Shown here: positions 1 through 7,361 of the stretch, in pieces
Layout: the number at the start of each line of letters is the position of its first letter
Numbering within the stretch: the stretch's first letter is position 1
Assembly (NCBI GenBank): GCA_003553895.1
Contig: PWFM01000039.1
Coordinates: 1 to 38,299, forward strand
Length of the DNA stretch: 38,299 nt
Source: Syntrophomonadaceae bacterium
Lineage (GTDB): Bacteria; Bacillota; Dethiobacteria; DTU022
Reading direction: 5' to 3'
The notes under the pieces: generated by a model
What the model was told of the DNA's origin: nothing
Seen by the model: the letters and a program-made list of their open reading frames with translations, nothing else
The model's database searches: none
Translations under genes and position numbers: made by a program

Positions 1-559
1 ACTCCGCAAGGAGATCATAAAGTTTAGAGACCGCTTTACCGGGGCAGAAATTGCTGAAAAAAGCGCCCGCATTGCCCAAAACCTCTATTCGGTTCCGGCT
101 TACCGGGAGGCAAATGCGGTGATGTTCTTTATCTCTTTTGGCAGCGAAGTTGATACCGGTCCGATGATTAAAGAAACGATGAAACGGGGCAAGCAGGCGC
201 TTGCCCCTAAAGCTGTCCCTGAAACGAAAGAGCTGATTCCCTCGGAAATTTTTGACCCGGATCGGGATCTGGTTCCCGGGGCCTACAATATCCCGGAACC
301 GGGCCCGGAAACCCTGCGCCCCCGGGATCCCGAGATCATCGATCTATTAATAGTCCCCGGGGTGGGTTTTGATCTCGAAGGAGGCAGGCTGGGCTATGGA
401 GGCGGTTATTACGATCGCTTTTTTGAACGCCTCAGGCCCGGTGTCCCTCTGGTGGCCCTGGCCTTTGAAATGCAGATCAGGCCATATGTTCCTCTTGATC
501 AATGGGACCGGCGGGTTGACCTTATAATTACAGAAAAAAGAATCATTGCCGGAACTTGA
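1..559 (+). CDS. 5-formyltetrahydrofolate cyclo-ligase (5' end missing)
   Basis: ATP-dependent conversion of 5-formyl-THF to 5,10-methenyl-THF (MTHFS), a cytosolic folate-recycling enzyme. The frame is open from base 2, so the start codon lies before the window. The visible product begins LRKEIIKFRDRFTGAE, which resembles the usual N-terminus of the family, so probably only a few residues are lost. The C-terminal part carries LLIVPGVGFD followed by GYGGGYYDRF, the glycine-rich ATP/substrate-binding signature of MTHFS. Stop TGA at 557-559. It is convergent with the TetR gene, with only 35 bases between the two stops. A folate C1 enzyme fits a lineage with formate metabolism, but the gene is near universal and the link is weak. 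Product identity is secure. Confidence 0.93.
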   Translation, partial: LRKEIIKFRDRFTGAEIAEKSARIAQNLYSVPAYREANAVMFFISFGSEVDTGPMIKETMKRGKQALAPKAVPETKELIPSEIFDPDRDLVPGAYNIPEPGPETLRPRDPEIIDLLIVPGVGFDLEGGRLGYGGGYYDRFFERLRPGVPLVALAFEMQIRPYVPLDQWDRRVDLIITEKRIIAGT

Positions 560-594
560 TGAACTCTGAGCCGGCCTGCGCCCCCGGATAGTTC

Positions 595-1236
595 TTAACC
601 TTTTTTGCTTTTAGGCTGGTTCTTGAAGAACCCGTGAAATAGCATGTCGATGATTATATTAGCAATTCTATCCAGGTCCTGCTCTCTTTCATTAACCACT
701 TCCCAGATAAAACGATCGACCAGCAGTATATAGGCCTTTGCTCCCAGTTGAACATCGAATTCCTGGGCCAGACCTTTTTCCTGGGCATAAGTAAAGGAGC
801 GGGCGGAGCTTTCTATAAAATGGGCCTTTACTCCGTACCAGTGCCCGGATATTGAATCAGACTGGCCCAGCGCTTGCTGGTAGACTTTCATGATCGGACG
901 ATGCTGTTCCGCAAGGCGGAAAGAGGTTAAAATTAATTCGTAATAAGCGCTGCGGGCATCTTCCAGGGTTTTGGGGGCAAATGGTACTTCGAGCAGGTTG
1001 TAAAACTCAACCAGCACGTTGTCGACGACTTTGTTCAAAATATCGTCTTTGCCTTTAAAATGGCTGTATACTGTGCCGTAGCCCACCTTGGCCTGATCGC
1101 TGATTTTGGCTATCGTAGTTTTGGCATAGCCTTCTGTAAGGAATACATCCAGGGCAGTGTCCAGGATTAGCTTCCGCGTGATGCGGCTGCGTAAATAACG
1201 ACGTGGCCTCCTACTATTGTTTTTTTCCAAGGTCAA
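595..1236 (-). CDS. TetR/AcrR-family transcriptional regulator
   Basis: DNA-binding repressor family. The N-terminal helix-turn-helix is clear: ILDTALDVFLTEGYAKTTI, then ISDQAKVGYGTVYSHFKGKDDIL, the TetR HTH and recognition helix. The C-terminal ligand/dimerisation half is divergent, so the inducer cannot be predicted. An ATG at 1293 or 1251 gives a longer frame, but neither has a ribosome site. The sequence on the minus strand at 1248-1241 is AAGGAGGT, and the first start after it is TTG at 1236 (second TTG at 1230), giving about 213 aa, normal for TetR. The gene stands alone between a convergent folate gene and a divergent phosphoesterase. A promoter and an inverted repeat lie just upstream, suggesting autoregulation. 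The target is unknown; the divergent phosphoesterase is a candidate. Confidence 0.88.
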   Translation of the reverse strand: MTLEKNNSRRPRRYLRSRITRKLILDTALDVFLTEGYAKTTIAKISDQAKVGYGTVYSHFKGKDDILNKVVDNVLVEFYNLLEVPFAPKTLEDARSAYYELILTSFRLAEQHRPIMKVYQQALGQSDSISGHWYGVKAHFIESSARSFTYAQEKGLAQEFDVQLGAKAYILLVDRFIWEVVNEREQDLDRIANIIIDMLFHGFFKNQPKSKKG

Positions 1237-1281
1237 AGGAACCTCCTTCATCTTGTTAGAATAGCAATGCAACTTGCAACG

Positions 1282-1306
1282 ATATTTTATCATTTTATAA
1301 AAATAT
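1282..1306 (-). promoter_or_regulatory. inverted repeat over the TetR-gene promoter (candidate operator)
   Basis: Arms ATATTTT (1282-1288) and AAAATAT (1300-1306) are perfectly complementary, separated by 11 bases. The repeat lies on the minus-strand -10 and spacer described in the next entry, the usual place for a TetR-family autorepressor site. The stretch is very AT-rich, so a chance repeat is possible. Confidence 0.35.
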
Positions 1307-1313
1307 TTGCAAA
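1284..1313 (-). promoter_or_regulatory. putative sigma-A promoter of the TetR gene
   Basis: Read on the minus strand: -35 TTTGCA (1313-1308), 18-base spacer, -10 TAAAAT (1289-1284). The -35 matches consensus at 4 of 6 positions and the -10 at 5 of 6. It sits about 48 bases upstream of the TTG start. Confidence 0.4.
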
Positions 1314-1361
1314 GCTTAATTTTAGATAAAATTAGTTTTAATGGGCAGAAAAAAGTTACTT

Positions 1362-1390
1362 TTGCTTTTCACCCTTTGATTTAGTAAGAT
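1362..1390 (+). promoter_or_regulatory. weak candidate promoter for the metallophosphoesterase gene
   Basis: TTGCTT (1362-1367), 17-base spacer, TAAGAT (1385-1390), 34 bases before the ATG at 1424. The -35 matches 3 of 6 and the -10 matches 4 of 6; the spacing is ideal. The TetR promoter is divergent from it about 50 bases away, so one regulator could act on both. Confidence 0.3.
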
Positions 1391-1423
1391 TGAAAAGGCA
1401 AATATTCCAGGCGGGGTAAAAAA

Positions 1424-2116
1424 ATGGCTATTTATGCGCTCGGCGATCTGCACCTTTCCCACGAAAAGGATAAACCGATGGACATATTTGGTCCTGAGTG
1501 GGAGAATCATACAGAAAAGATCAGAGAAAACTGGAACAGCCAGGTTGGCCGGGAAGACCTGGTTATTGTGCCGGGTGATATATCCTGGGCCATGCGCCTG
1601 CCGGAAGCTCTCCCGGATTTGCATTGGTTGTCGGGTTTGCCGGGGACAAAGCTTTTAATCAGGGGCAACCACGATTACTGGTGGTCTTCCATCGGCAAGG
1701 TCAGAGCCCGCCTTCCAGCCACTGTCTTTGCCCTGCAAAATGATCATTTTGCCTGGGAAGGGTGGGCCATATGCGGCACCAGGGGCTGGATCTGCCCCGG
1801 CGAAGAAGGATTTGACAATGACCAGGATCAAAAAATATATCTCAGGGAAGCCCAGCGCCTTCAGATGTCTCTCGACAGCGCCCGGGAAAAATCATTTCAA
1901 GATCTTATCTGCGCCCTGCATTTTCCGCCTTTTAACCGCAAAGGCCATGATAGCGCTTTTACTGACCTCCTGGAAGAATACGGTGTAAGGATCTGCGTCT
2001 TCGGCCATATCCATGACGAAGGCAGGAACCATATTTACCAGGGCCAAAGAAACGGGGTCGAATACCGTTTTGTGGCTGCGGACGGCAATAATTTTGCGCC
2101 GGTGCTATTGGTTTAG
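1424..2116 (+). CDS. calcineurin-like metallophosphoesterase
   Basis: Predicted two-metal phosphohydrolase of the calcineurin-like superfamily. The metal-binding motifs appear in order: GDLHL (D8, H10), PGDIS (D52), RGNHDYWW (N82, H83), ALHFPP, and the C-terminal VFGHIHDEG. Length is 230 aa, a single-domain bacterial protein with no signal peptide or membrane segment, so probably cytosolic. The start is the first ATG in frame, preceded by the purine-rich GGCGGGGTAAAAAA. It belongs to the small predicted-phosphohydrolase type found across Firmicutes, whose substrate (phosphoprotein, nucleotide or phosphodiester) cannot be inferred from sequence. It is divergent from the TetR gene and 132 bases upstream of the redox operon; no functional link to either is shown. 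Confidence 0.85.
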   Translation: MAIYALGDLHLSHEKDKPMDIFGPEWENHTEKIRENWNSQVGREDLVIVPGDISWAMRLPEALPDLHWLSGLPGTKLLIRGNHDYWWSSIGKVRARLPATVFALQNDHFAWEGWAICGTRGWICPGEEGFDNDQDQKIYLREAQRLQMSLDSAREKSFQDLICALHFPPFNRKGHDSAFTDLLEEYGVRICVFGHIHDEGRNHIYQGQRNGVEYRFVAADGNNFAPVLLV

Positions 2117-2248
2117 AATGATGATTATGTTCTATTTTTCTCAAATTCCCGATTTATGAGCAGGATTTATCTATGATAACGAGAATAAATAAAGCAGGTA
2201 AAAACTAAGTTTTATACTTAGATAAGAAACAATAAGGAGGTAAGTGAT

Positions 2249-2740
2249 TTGAGCAGTGAGGCTGAGGTTGCGGCCGTCAACCAGGACATCGATTTGAGCC
2301 AGGTCGATTCGATTATCGAACCGTACCTGGGAAGGAAAGAAATGGTCATCCCAATTTTGCAAAAAGTGCAGGAACATTTCGGCTACCTGCCGCGCCCGGC
2401 AATGGAACATGTATCCCGCCGGATGCGTATCCCTCTTAGCCGTCTTTACGGTGTTACCACGTTTTATGCCCAGTTTAAATTAAAGCCCCGGGGGCGAAAC
2501 ATTATCAGGGTCTGTAAAGGCACGGCCTGCCACATCCAGGGCAGCCCGAAGATATCCGAAAGGATCGAGGAAATCCTGGATGTAGAAAGCGGCGACACTA
2601 CCGAGGACTTGAGGTTTACCCTGGAAGAAGTAGCCTGTATCGGGTGCTGCGCGCTGGCGCCGGTTATCATGATCAATGACGACCCGCATGGACGGTTAAC
2701 GCCGGACAAGGTTAAAGATATTCTGGAAAGTTATGAATAA
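2249..2740 (+). CDS. NuoE/HydC-like thioredoxin-fold [2Fe-2S] subunit
   Basis: Electron-transfer subunit of the 24-kDa complex I / HydC / HndA family, 163 aa. After an N-terminal helical part (residues 15-70, with PILQKVQEHFGYLP and YGVTTFYAQF) comes the thioredoxin-like [2Fe-2S] fold with ligands C89, C94 (CKGTAC), C130 and C134; C133 is an additional cysteine in CIGCC. Starts at TTG 2249, chosen because AAGGAGG at 2234-2240 lies 8 bases upstream and no ATG or GTG is available in frame. First gene of the redox operon: the 8-Cys mini-protein, the NuoF-like flavoprotein and the molybdopterin enzyme follow on the same strand. In such complexes this subunit accompanies the FMN/NAD(H) flavoprotein. 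Its partner here is a Mo/W enzyme rather than an [FeFe]-hydrogenase. Confidence 0.92.
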   Translation: MSSEAEVAAVNQDIDLSQVDSIIEPYLGRKEMVIPILQKVQEHFGYLPRPAMEHVSRRMRIPLSRLYGVTTFYAQFKLKPRGRNIIRVCKGTACHIQGSPKISERIEEILDVESGDTTEDLRFTLEEVACIGCCALAPVIMINDDPHGRLTPDKVKDILESYE

Positions 2741-2757
2741 AAATAGGAGGTATCCCG

Positions 2758-2937
2758 ATGGAGAAGTTTCTTGATCCTTGTTGTGAAAAATGCACCCATA
2801 GCAAGGACACTCCTTGTAAAGATTTTGTGGACTGCTGCGTGGAAGGTCCCATCTGCCATGAAAATCAAGAATGTGCCGATAAACGCAAAGCTATTATTGA
2901 AAAAGTAGCCCTGGACGAAAAATTTGTAATCAGTTAA
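2758..2937 (+). CDS. 59-residue cysteine-rich mini-protein in the redox operon
   Basis: Short frame with an excellent ribosome site (AGGAGGT at 2745-2751) and ATG at 2758, stop TAA 2935-2937. The product has eight cysteines (C8, C9, C12, C20, C26, C27, C33, C39) plus H14 and H34, all in the first 40 residues; the last 20 are a charged helix-like tail (ADKRKAIIEKVALDEKF). The spacing pattern CC-x2-C-x7-C-x5-CC-x5-C-x5-C is not a ferredoxin or rubredoxin pattern I recognise. It lies 17 bases after the NuoE-like gene and 34 before the NuoF-like gene, so it is almost certainly co-transcribed. A metal or Fe-S binding accessory or structural subunit is an inference from composition and location only. 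Confidence 0.75.
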   Translation: MEKFLDPCCEKCTHSKDTPCKDFVDCCVEGPICHENQECADKRKAIIEKVALDEKFVIS

Positions 2938-2971
2938 CGGACTTGACCAGGGAAAGGGAGGTTAGAGGCTA

Positions 2972-4789
2972 TTGTACGAGAAACACATAATGATTTGCGG
3001 AGCTACGGGCTGTCTGTCTTCGGGTTCAAACCAGATCGCGGAAGCTTTGACTGAAGAACTTGAAAGCCGGGGAATTAGAGATAAATACCGCCTGGTCATG
3101 GGAGGGTGCCCCGGATTCTGCGAGGTTGGCCCCATCATCGTGATTTACCCTGATGAAGTTTTCTACTGCCGCCTGAAGACAAAAGATATGGCCGAGCTGG
3201 TAGAACAGCACCTGATCGGTGGAGAAATAGTTGAACGCCTGCTTTACAAGGGCCCGGATGTGGACGCGCCGGCCCGTTTTTACGACACCATCCCCTTTTA
3301 TTCCAAGCAGAAATTTAATGTTCTGCGCAACAGCGGGGTTATTGACCCGGAGAGCATCGACGAGTATATTATGCGCGGCGGATACCGGGCCCTGAGACGC
3401 GCCCTCCAGATGGATTCTCAGGCCATCTGCGACGAAGTCAAGGATGCCGGTTTGCGCGGCCGCGGCGGCGCCGGTTTCCCGACCGGCATTAAGTGGGGTT
3501 TTACCAATAAAGCCCCCGGTCCCAAGAAGTATATCGTTTGCAACGCCGACGAAGGCGACCCCGGGGCCTTCATGGACCGCAGTATCCTCGAAGGCGATCC
3601 TCATGCCATCATTGAAGGGATGCTGATTGCCGGAAAAGCCTGCGGGGCCGATGAAGGATATATTTACTGCCGGGCTGAATACCCGTTAGCGATTAAAAGA
3701 CTCAGGGACGCCATCAAGCAGGCGGAAGATTACGGCCTGCTGGGCAGCAACATTCTTGACTCCGGCTTTAATTTTAAAATGAATATTAAAGAAGGGGCGG
3801 GAGCTTTTGTCTGCGGCGAAGAGACGGCGCTCCTGGCTTCCATTGAAGGGAAGAGGGGCATGCCCCGTCCCCGGCCGCCCTTCCCGGCCCAGGTGGGCGT
3901 ATTTGGCAAACCGACCACCATCAACAACGTGGAAACCTTTGCCAACGTTCCCCTGATTGTAAAAGAAGGGGGAGCAGAGGAATTTAAGAAAGTCGGGACT
4001 GAAGGCAGCAAGGGGACCAAGGTATTTGCCCTGGCCGGCAAAGTTCGCAATACCGGTCTGGTCGAAGTCCCCATGGGCATCACCATCGAAGAAATTATAT
4101 TCGATGTCGGCGGCGGTATCCAGGGCGGCCGGGAATTTAAGGCAGTCCAGGCCGGCGGGCCTTCAGGGGGATGTATTCCCCAGGACCTGATCAACCTGCC
4201 CATTGACTACGATTCCCTGACCCAGGCCGGAGCAATCATGGGATCCGGCGGCCTGGTGGTCATGGACGACCGGACCTGTATGGTCGACCTGGCCAACTAC
4301 TTCTTGAGTTTTACCCAGAAAGAATCCTGTGGCAAGTGCACCCCCTGCCGGGAAGGGACCAAGCGGATGCTTGAGATTCTCGACCGGATCACCGAGGGGG
4401 AAGGAAAGCCGGAAGACCTCGATACGCTGGACAGCCTGGCCCACAGTATCAAGGACAGCGCCCTCTGCGGCCTGGGGCAGACCTGCCCCAACCCGGTTTT
4501 AACCACGATTCGCTACTTCCGCCATGAATATGAAGAGCATATTAATGAAGGTTACTGCCGTTCCGGGATCTGCAAACCCCTGTTCCAGTACTTGATCGAC
4601 CAGGAGAATTGTACCGGCTGCCGGGCCTGCGTCAGGGTTTGCCCGGTGGAAGCGATCAAGGGCGAAAAGAAAGAGCCCCATGAAATCATCCAGGACCTGT
4701 GCACCCGCTGCGGCAGTTGTATAGAAAAATGCCGCCAGGATTGCATTATGATTACTCGTGTAGGGAGTGAAGCTGATGTCGGCAATTAA
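2972..4789 (+). CDS. NuoF/HydB-like NAD(H)-binding flavoprotein with C-terminal ferredoxin domain
   Basis: Flavin subunit exchanging electrons between NAD(H) and Fe-S clusters, 605 aa. Domains in order: N-terminal thioredoxin-like [2Fe-2S] (C9, C14, C46, C50); NuoF core with the FMN/NADH glycine loop GRGGAGFPTGIKWG (163-176) and NADEGDPGAFMDRS (191-204); SLBB-type region around 350-410; [4Fe-4S] domain ESCGKCTPCREG with C453, C456, C459 and C499; and a C-terminal 2x[4Fe-4S] ferredoxin domain (C547/550/553/557 and C577/580/583/587). All cluster ligands are present. Starts at TTG 2972 behind GGGAGGT. The layout matches the HydB subunit of bifurcating hydrogenases and of NAD/ferredoxin-linked formate dehydrogenases. 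It overlaps the next gene by 14 bases, implying translational coupling. Ferredoxin use is inferred from the domain layout. Confidence 0.94.
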   Translation: MYEKHIMICGATGCLSSGSNQIAEALTEELESRGIRDKYRLVMGGCPGFCEVGPIIVIYPDEVFYCRLKTKDMAELVEQHLIGGEIVERLLYKGPDVDAPARFYDTIPFYSKQKFNVLRNSGVIDPESIDEYIMRGGYRALRRALQMDSQAICDEVKDAGLRGRGGAGFPTGIKWGFTNKAPGPKKYIVCNADEGDPGAFMDRSILEGDPHAIIEGMLIAGKACGADEGYIYCRAEYPLAIKRLRDAIKQAEDYGLLGSNILDSGFNFKMNIKEGAGAFVCGEETALLASIEGKRGMPRPRPPFPAQVGVFGKPTTINNVETFANVPLIVKEGGAEEFKKVGTEGSKGTKVFALAGKVRNTGLVEVPMGITIEEIIFDVGGGIQGGREFKAVQAGGPSGGCIPQDLINLPIDYDSLTQAGAIMGSGGLVVMDDRTCMVDLANYFLSFTQKESCGKCTPCREGTKRMLEILDRITEGEGKPEDLDTLDSLAHSIKDSALCGLGQTCPNPVLTTIRYFRHEYEEHINEGYCRSGICKPLFQYLIDQENCTGCRACVRVCPVEAIKGEKKEPHEIIQDLCTRCGSCIEKCRQDCIMITRVGSEADVGN

Positions 4790-7223
4790 ATTAACCATAG
4801 ACGGACAAGAGATCGAGGTGGCTCCCGGTACGACGATTCTCGAAGCCGCCCGGCAGCTCGGGATCGACATTCCGACTTTTTGCCACGACCCCGAACTGCC
4901 CCCCAACGGGGCCTGCCGCATTTGCGTGGTCGAAGTGGAAAAAGCCCGGGCCCTGGTGGCTTCCTGTGTGGCTCCTGTCGGCCCGGACATGGTCGTCCAT
5001 ACCGAATCGGAGCGGGGGGTTAAGGCCCGGAAAAACAACCTGAGCCTGATGCTGGCCAATCACCCCCTGGATTGCATTACCTGCGAAAAAACTGGTGAAT
5101 GCAAGCTTCAGGATTATTGCTATCGTTACGGGGTAGCCAGCACCGAGTTTGAGGGTGAGGTTAAAAACCTGCCCTATGACGATACCAACGAATTTTTCCT
5201 GCGCGATATGAACAAATGTATCCTCTGCGGTATCTGTGTCGGTAAAGACCAGCTGGTAGTGGGGGCCGGCGCGATCGATTTTTCGAAGCGCGGGTTTACT
5301 ACCAATGTCAGCCCCGGATTTGAAGATCCGATCGAAGAATCATCCTGCGTTTTCTGCGGGATGTGCATAGACAACTGCCCGGTAGGGGCCCTGATTCCCA
5401 AGTATGTGACCGGCAAGGGGCGTCCCTGGCAGACCGAAAGCGTGCCTGCAGTATGCCCTTACTGCAGCCTTGGTTGTAATATAAACCTGCACGTCAAGGA
5501 CAATGAAGTAATCGGGGTCAGCCCCGTTATGGAAAGCCCGGTTAACCGCGGCCATCTCTGCGTGCAGGGCAAATTCGGCTGGGACTTCGTTCACAGCGGC
5601 GACAGGGTTACCGCGCCGATGGTGAAAACTAACGGGGTTTTCGTCGAAGTCAGCTGGGAAGAAGCGCTCGATTACATTGTTGACAATATTAAGGAAATCC
5701 AGTCCCGTTACGGGGCCGATGCCCTGATGGGCCTGAGTTCACCCAAGATCAGCAATGAAGAGAGCTACCTCTTCCAGAAGCTGGTCCGATCCCTGGGCAC
5801 CAACAACGTGGACAGCTACAGCAAACACTGCCACGCCTCTGCGGTGGACGGGATGATGGACGCTTTTGGCAATGCCGCCACCACCAACAGCATTAACGAA
5901 GTAGCGGCTACAGGTGCGGTCCTGGTCATCGGGTCCAACCCGGCGGAAAGCCATCCGATCCTTGACTACCGGGTTCGCGAAGCGGCCCGTAACGGCGCCG
6001 AACTTATCATTGCCACTCCCGACACGATCGGGCTGGTAGATGTATCAACGGCGTACCTGCCCCTTAAAGAAGGCACGGAAGTGGCCCTGCTGAATGCTAT
6101 GGCCAATGTTATTATCAGCGAAGGTCTGCATGACCAGGACTTTGTTGATAAGAGGACCGAAGGCTTTGCAGAGCTTAAAAAAGCAGTCGATCAATACAGC
6201 CCCGCTTACGCCGCCGGGATCACCGGGCTGGGCGAAGAAGAAATCCGTTCTGCCGCCCGGGCTTACGCTTCCGCTGAAAAAGCGGTAATAGTTAGTGATG
6301 CCTGCGCTGGTGAATATATCGGTGGCGCCGATTTTGTCCGGGCCCTGGCCAACCTGGCCATGCTGACCGGCAACGTGGGCAAAGAAGCGACCGGCGTCTA
6401 CGTGCCCTACGGGGAAAACAACCTCCAGGGTATGACCGACATGGGCGTGCTGCCCAACATCGCGACCGGTTACCAGCACCTCAAGGAGAAAGCGGTCCGG
6501 GATAAGTTTTCCAAAGCCTGGGGCGTTGAAATCAGCGAAACCCCCGGTATGACCGTTGCGGAAGCCTTTGCCGGAGGAAAGAATACCTCGATTAAGGCCA
6601 TGTATATCATGGGTGAAAATCCGGTAACCTGCGGAGGAGGAAGTCCGGAGGTGGTTGATTACCTGAATAACCTTGAATTCCTGGTAGTTCAGGACATCTT
6701 TATGACCGAAACGGCCGCTCTTGCCGATGTAGTGCTCCCGCAAGCGGCATTTGCTGAAAAGCTGGGCACCTATACCAACACCGAACGAAGGGTGCAGCTC
6801 AGCCAGCCCGCCCTGGAACCCCCGGGAGAAGTTTTTCCCGATTGGGCCGTCCTGGTCGAACTGGCCGAATGGCTGGGGTTTGAATGGGACTATGCCGGGC
6901 CGGAGGAAATATTTGAGGAAATAGCCTCCCTGACGCCCGACTACAGCGGGATCTCCTATCAACGTCTGGCCGAGGAGGGTCTGCAGTGGCCCTGTCCGGA
7001 CGCAGACCATCCGGGTACAAAGTTCCTGCACGAAGAGGAATTCAGCCGCGGCAAAGGACTCTTAAGCGCAGTGGCTTACAAGCCGGAAGCGCTGCCGGTC
7101 AAAGGCGGGCATGCCGCTGTTTCTACTACCGGCGCTTATCCCGTATGCCAGTGCTTGAGCGAGAGCCTGAGCAAGCGCTCTGTGATCAAGGCTTTTAAAC
7201 AGGCTGCCCTTTCCGGCAGTTAA
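4776..7223 (+). CDS. formate-dehydrogenase-like molybdopterin oxidoreductase (Cys form), divergent active site
   Basis: Catalytic subunit, 815 aa from ATG 4776 (AGGGAG 8 bases upstream; the in-frame GTG at 4767 has no site). N-terminal NuoG/HydA-type region: [2Fe-2S] C36/C47/C50/C64, His-Cys3 cluster H96/C100/C103/C109, then a 2x[4Fe-4S] domain C148/C151/C154 and C191/C194/C197/C201. The usual fourth cysteine of the latter domain is D158. From about 223 the bis-MGD domain follows, with [4Fe-4S] ligands C227/C230/C234/C262. It aligns with FDH through YLFQKL, ALLNAM, MLTGN, ENNLQGMTDMG and IMGENP. By eye against E. coli FdhF: Sec140 is C352 (TGC at 5829), His141 is kept (H353), Lys44 is Q264 and Arg333 is Y545; CARVU reads SKHC. 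The NuoE/F partners and nearby fdhD favour formate/CO2 chemistry, but these substitutions leave the substrate open. No [FeFe] H-cluster motifs are present. Confidence 0.88.
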   Translation: MSAIKLTIDGQEIEVAPGTTILEAARQLGIDIPTFCHDPELPPNGACRICVVEVEKARALVASCVAPVGPDMVVHTESERGVKARKNNLSLMLANHPLDCITCEKTGECKLQDYCYRYGVASTEFEGEVKNLPYDDTNEFFLRDMNKCILCGICVGKDQLVVGAGAIDFSKRGFTTNVSPGFEDPIEESSCVFCGMCIDNCPVGALIPKYVTGKGRPWQTESVPAVCPYCSLGCNINLHVKDNEVIGVSPVMESPVNRGHLCVQGKFGWDFVHSGDRVTAPMVKTNGVFVEVSWEEALDYIVDNIKEIQSRYGADALMGLSSPKISNEESYLFQKLVRSLGTNNVDSYSKHCHASAVDGMMDAFGNAATTNSINEVAATGAVLVIGSNPAESHPILDYRVREAARNGAELIIATPDTIGLVDVSTAYLPLKEGTEVALLNAMANVIISEGLHDQDFVDKRTEGFAELKKAVDQYSPAYAAGITGLGEEEIRSAARAYASAEKAVIVSDACAGEYIGGADFVRALANLAMLTGNVGKEATGVYVPYGENNLQGMTDMGVLPNIATGYQHLKEKAVRDKFSKAWGVEISETPGMTVAEAFAGGKNTSIKAMYIMGENPVTCGGGSPEVVDYLNNLEFLVVQDIFMTETAALADVVLPQAAFAEKLGTYTNTERRVQLSQPALEPPGEVFPDWAVLVELAEWLGFEWDYAGPEEIFEEIASLTPDYSGISYQRLAEEGLQWPCPDADHPGTKFLHEEEFSRGKGLLSAVAYKPEALPVKGGHAAVSTTGAYPVCQCLSESLSKRSVIKAFKQAALSGS

Positions 7224-7249
7224 AAGAGCGTTTTTAAATGGATCTGTGA

Positions 7250-7279
7250 ACAGCGCCCCCTTGAAGAAGGGGGCGCTGT
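7250..7279 (+). terminator. perfect 13-bp hairpin after the redox operon
   Basis: ACAGCGCCCCCTT (7250-7262), loop GAAG, AAGGGGGCGCTGT (7267-7279). It begins 27 bases after the FDH-like stop codon and is very GC-rich, but no T-tract follows. It could be a transcript-stabilising 3' end or an imperfect terminator separating the redox genes from the glycosidase. Confidence 0.6.
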
Positions 7280-7361
7280 CTGCAGGAAACCGTCCTCACC
7301 GCGCAGAATAAAACATACAACCAAACGCTTAGCATACTTGCGCCGGCAGGAGGGGGCTAAT

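Noticed and set aside
3026-3604. Long minus-strand frames opposite the flavoprotein and molybdopterin genes
   Set aside because: Antisense shadows of GC-rich coding DNA without ribosome sites or family motifs.
4767-4775. GTG 4767 as start of the FDH-like subunit
   Set aside because: The AGGGAG motif overlaps this codon; it is correctly spaced only for ATG 4776.
5823-5837. Selenocysteine codon at the FDH active site
   Set aside because: The codon is TGC (5829-5831), not TGA, and the frame continues without any in-frame TGA.
2249-7223. NADH-dependent [FeFe]-hydrogenase (HydABC)
   Set aside because: The first subunits fit, but the large subunit lacks the H-cluster cysteine motifs and carries a full molybdopterin-binding domain.
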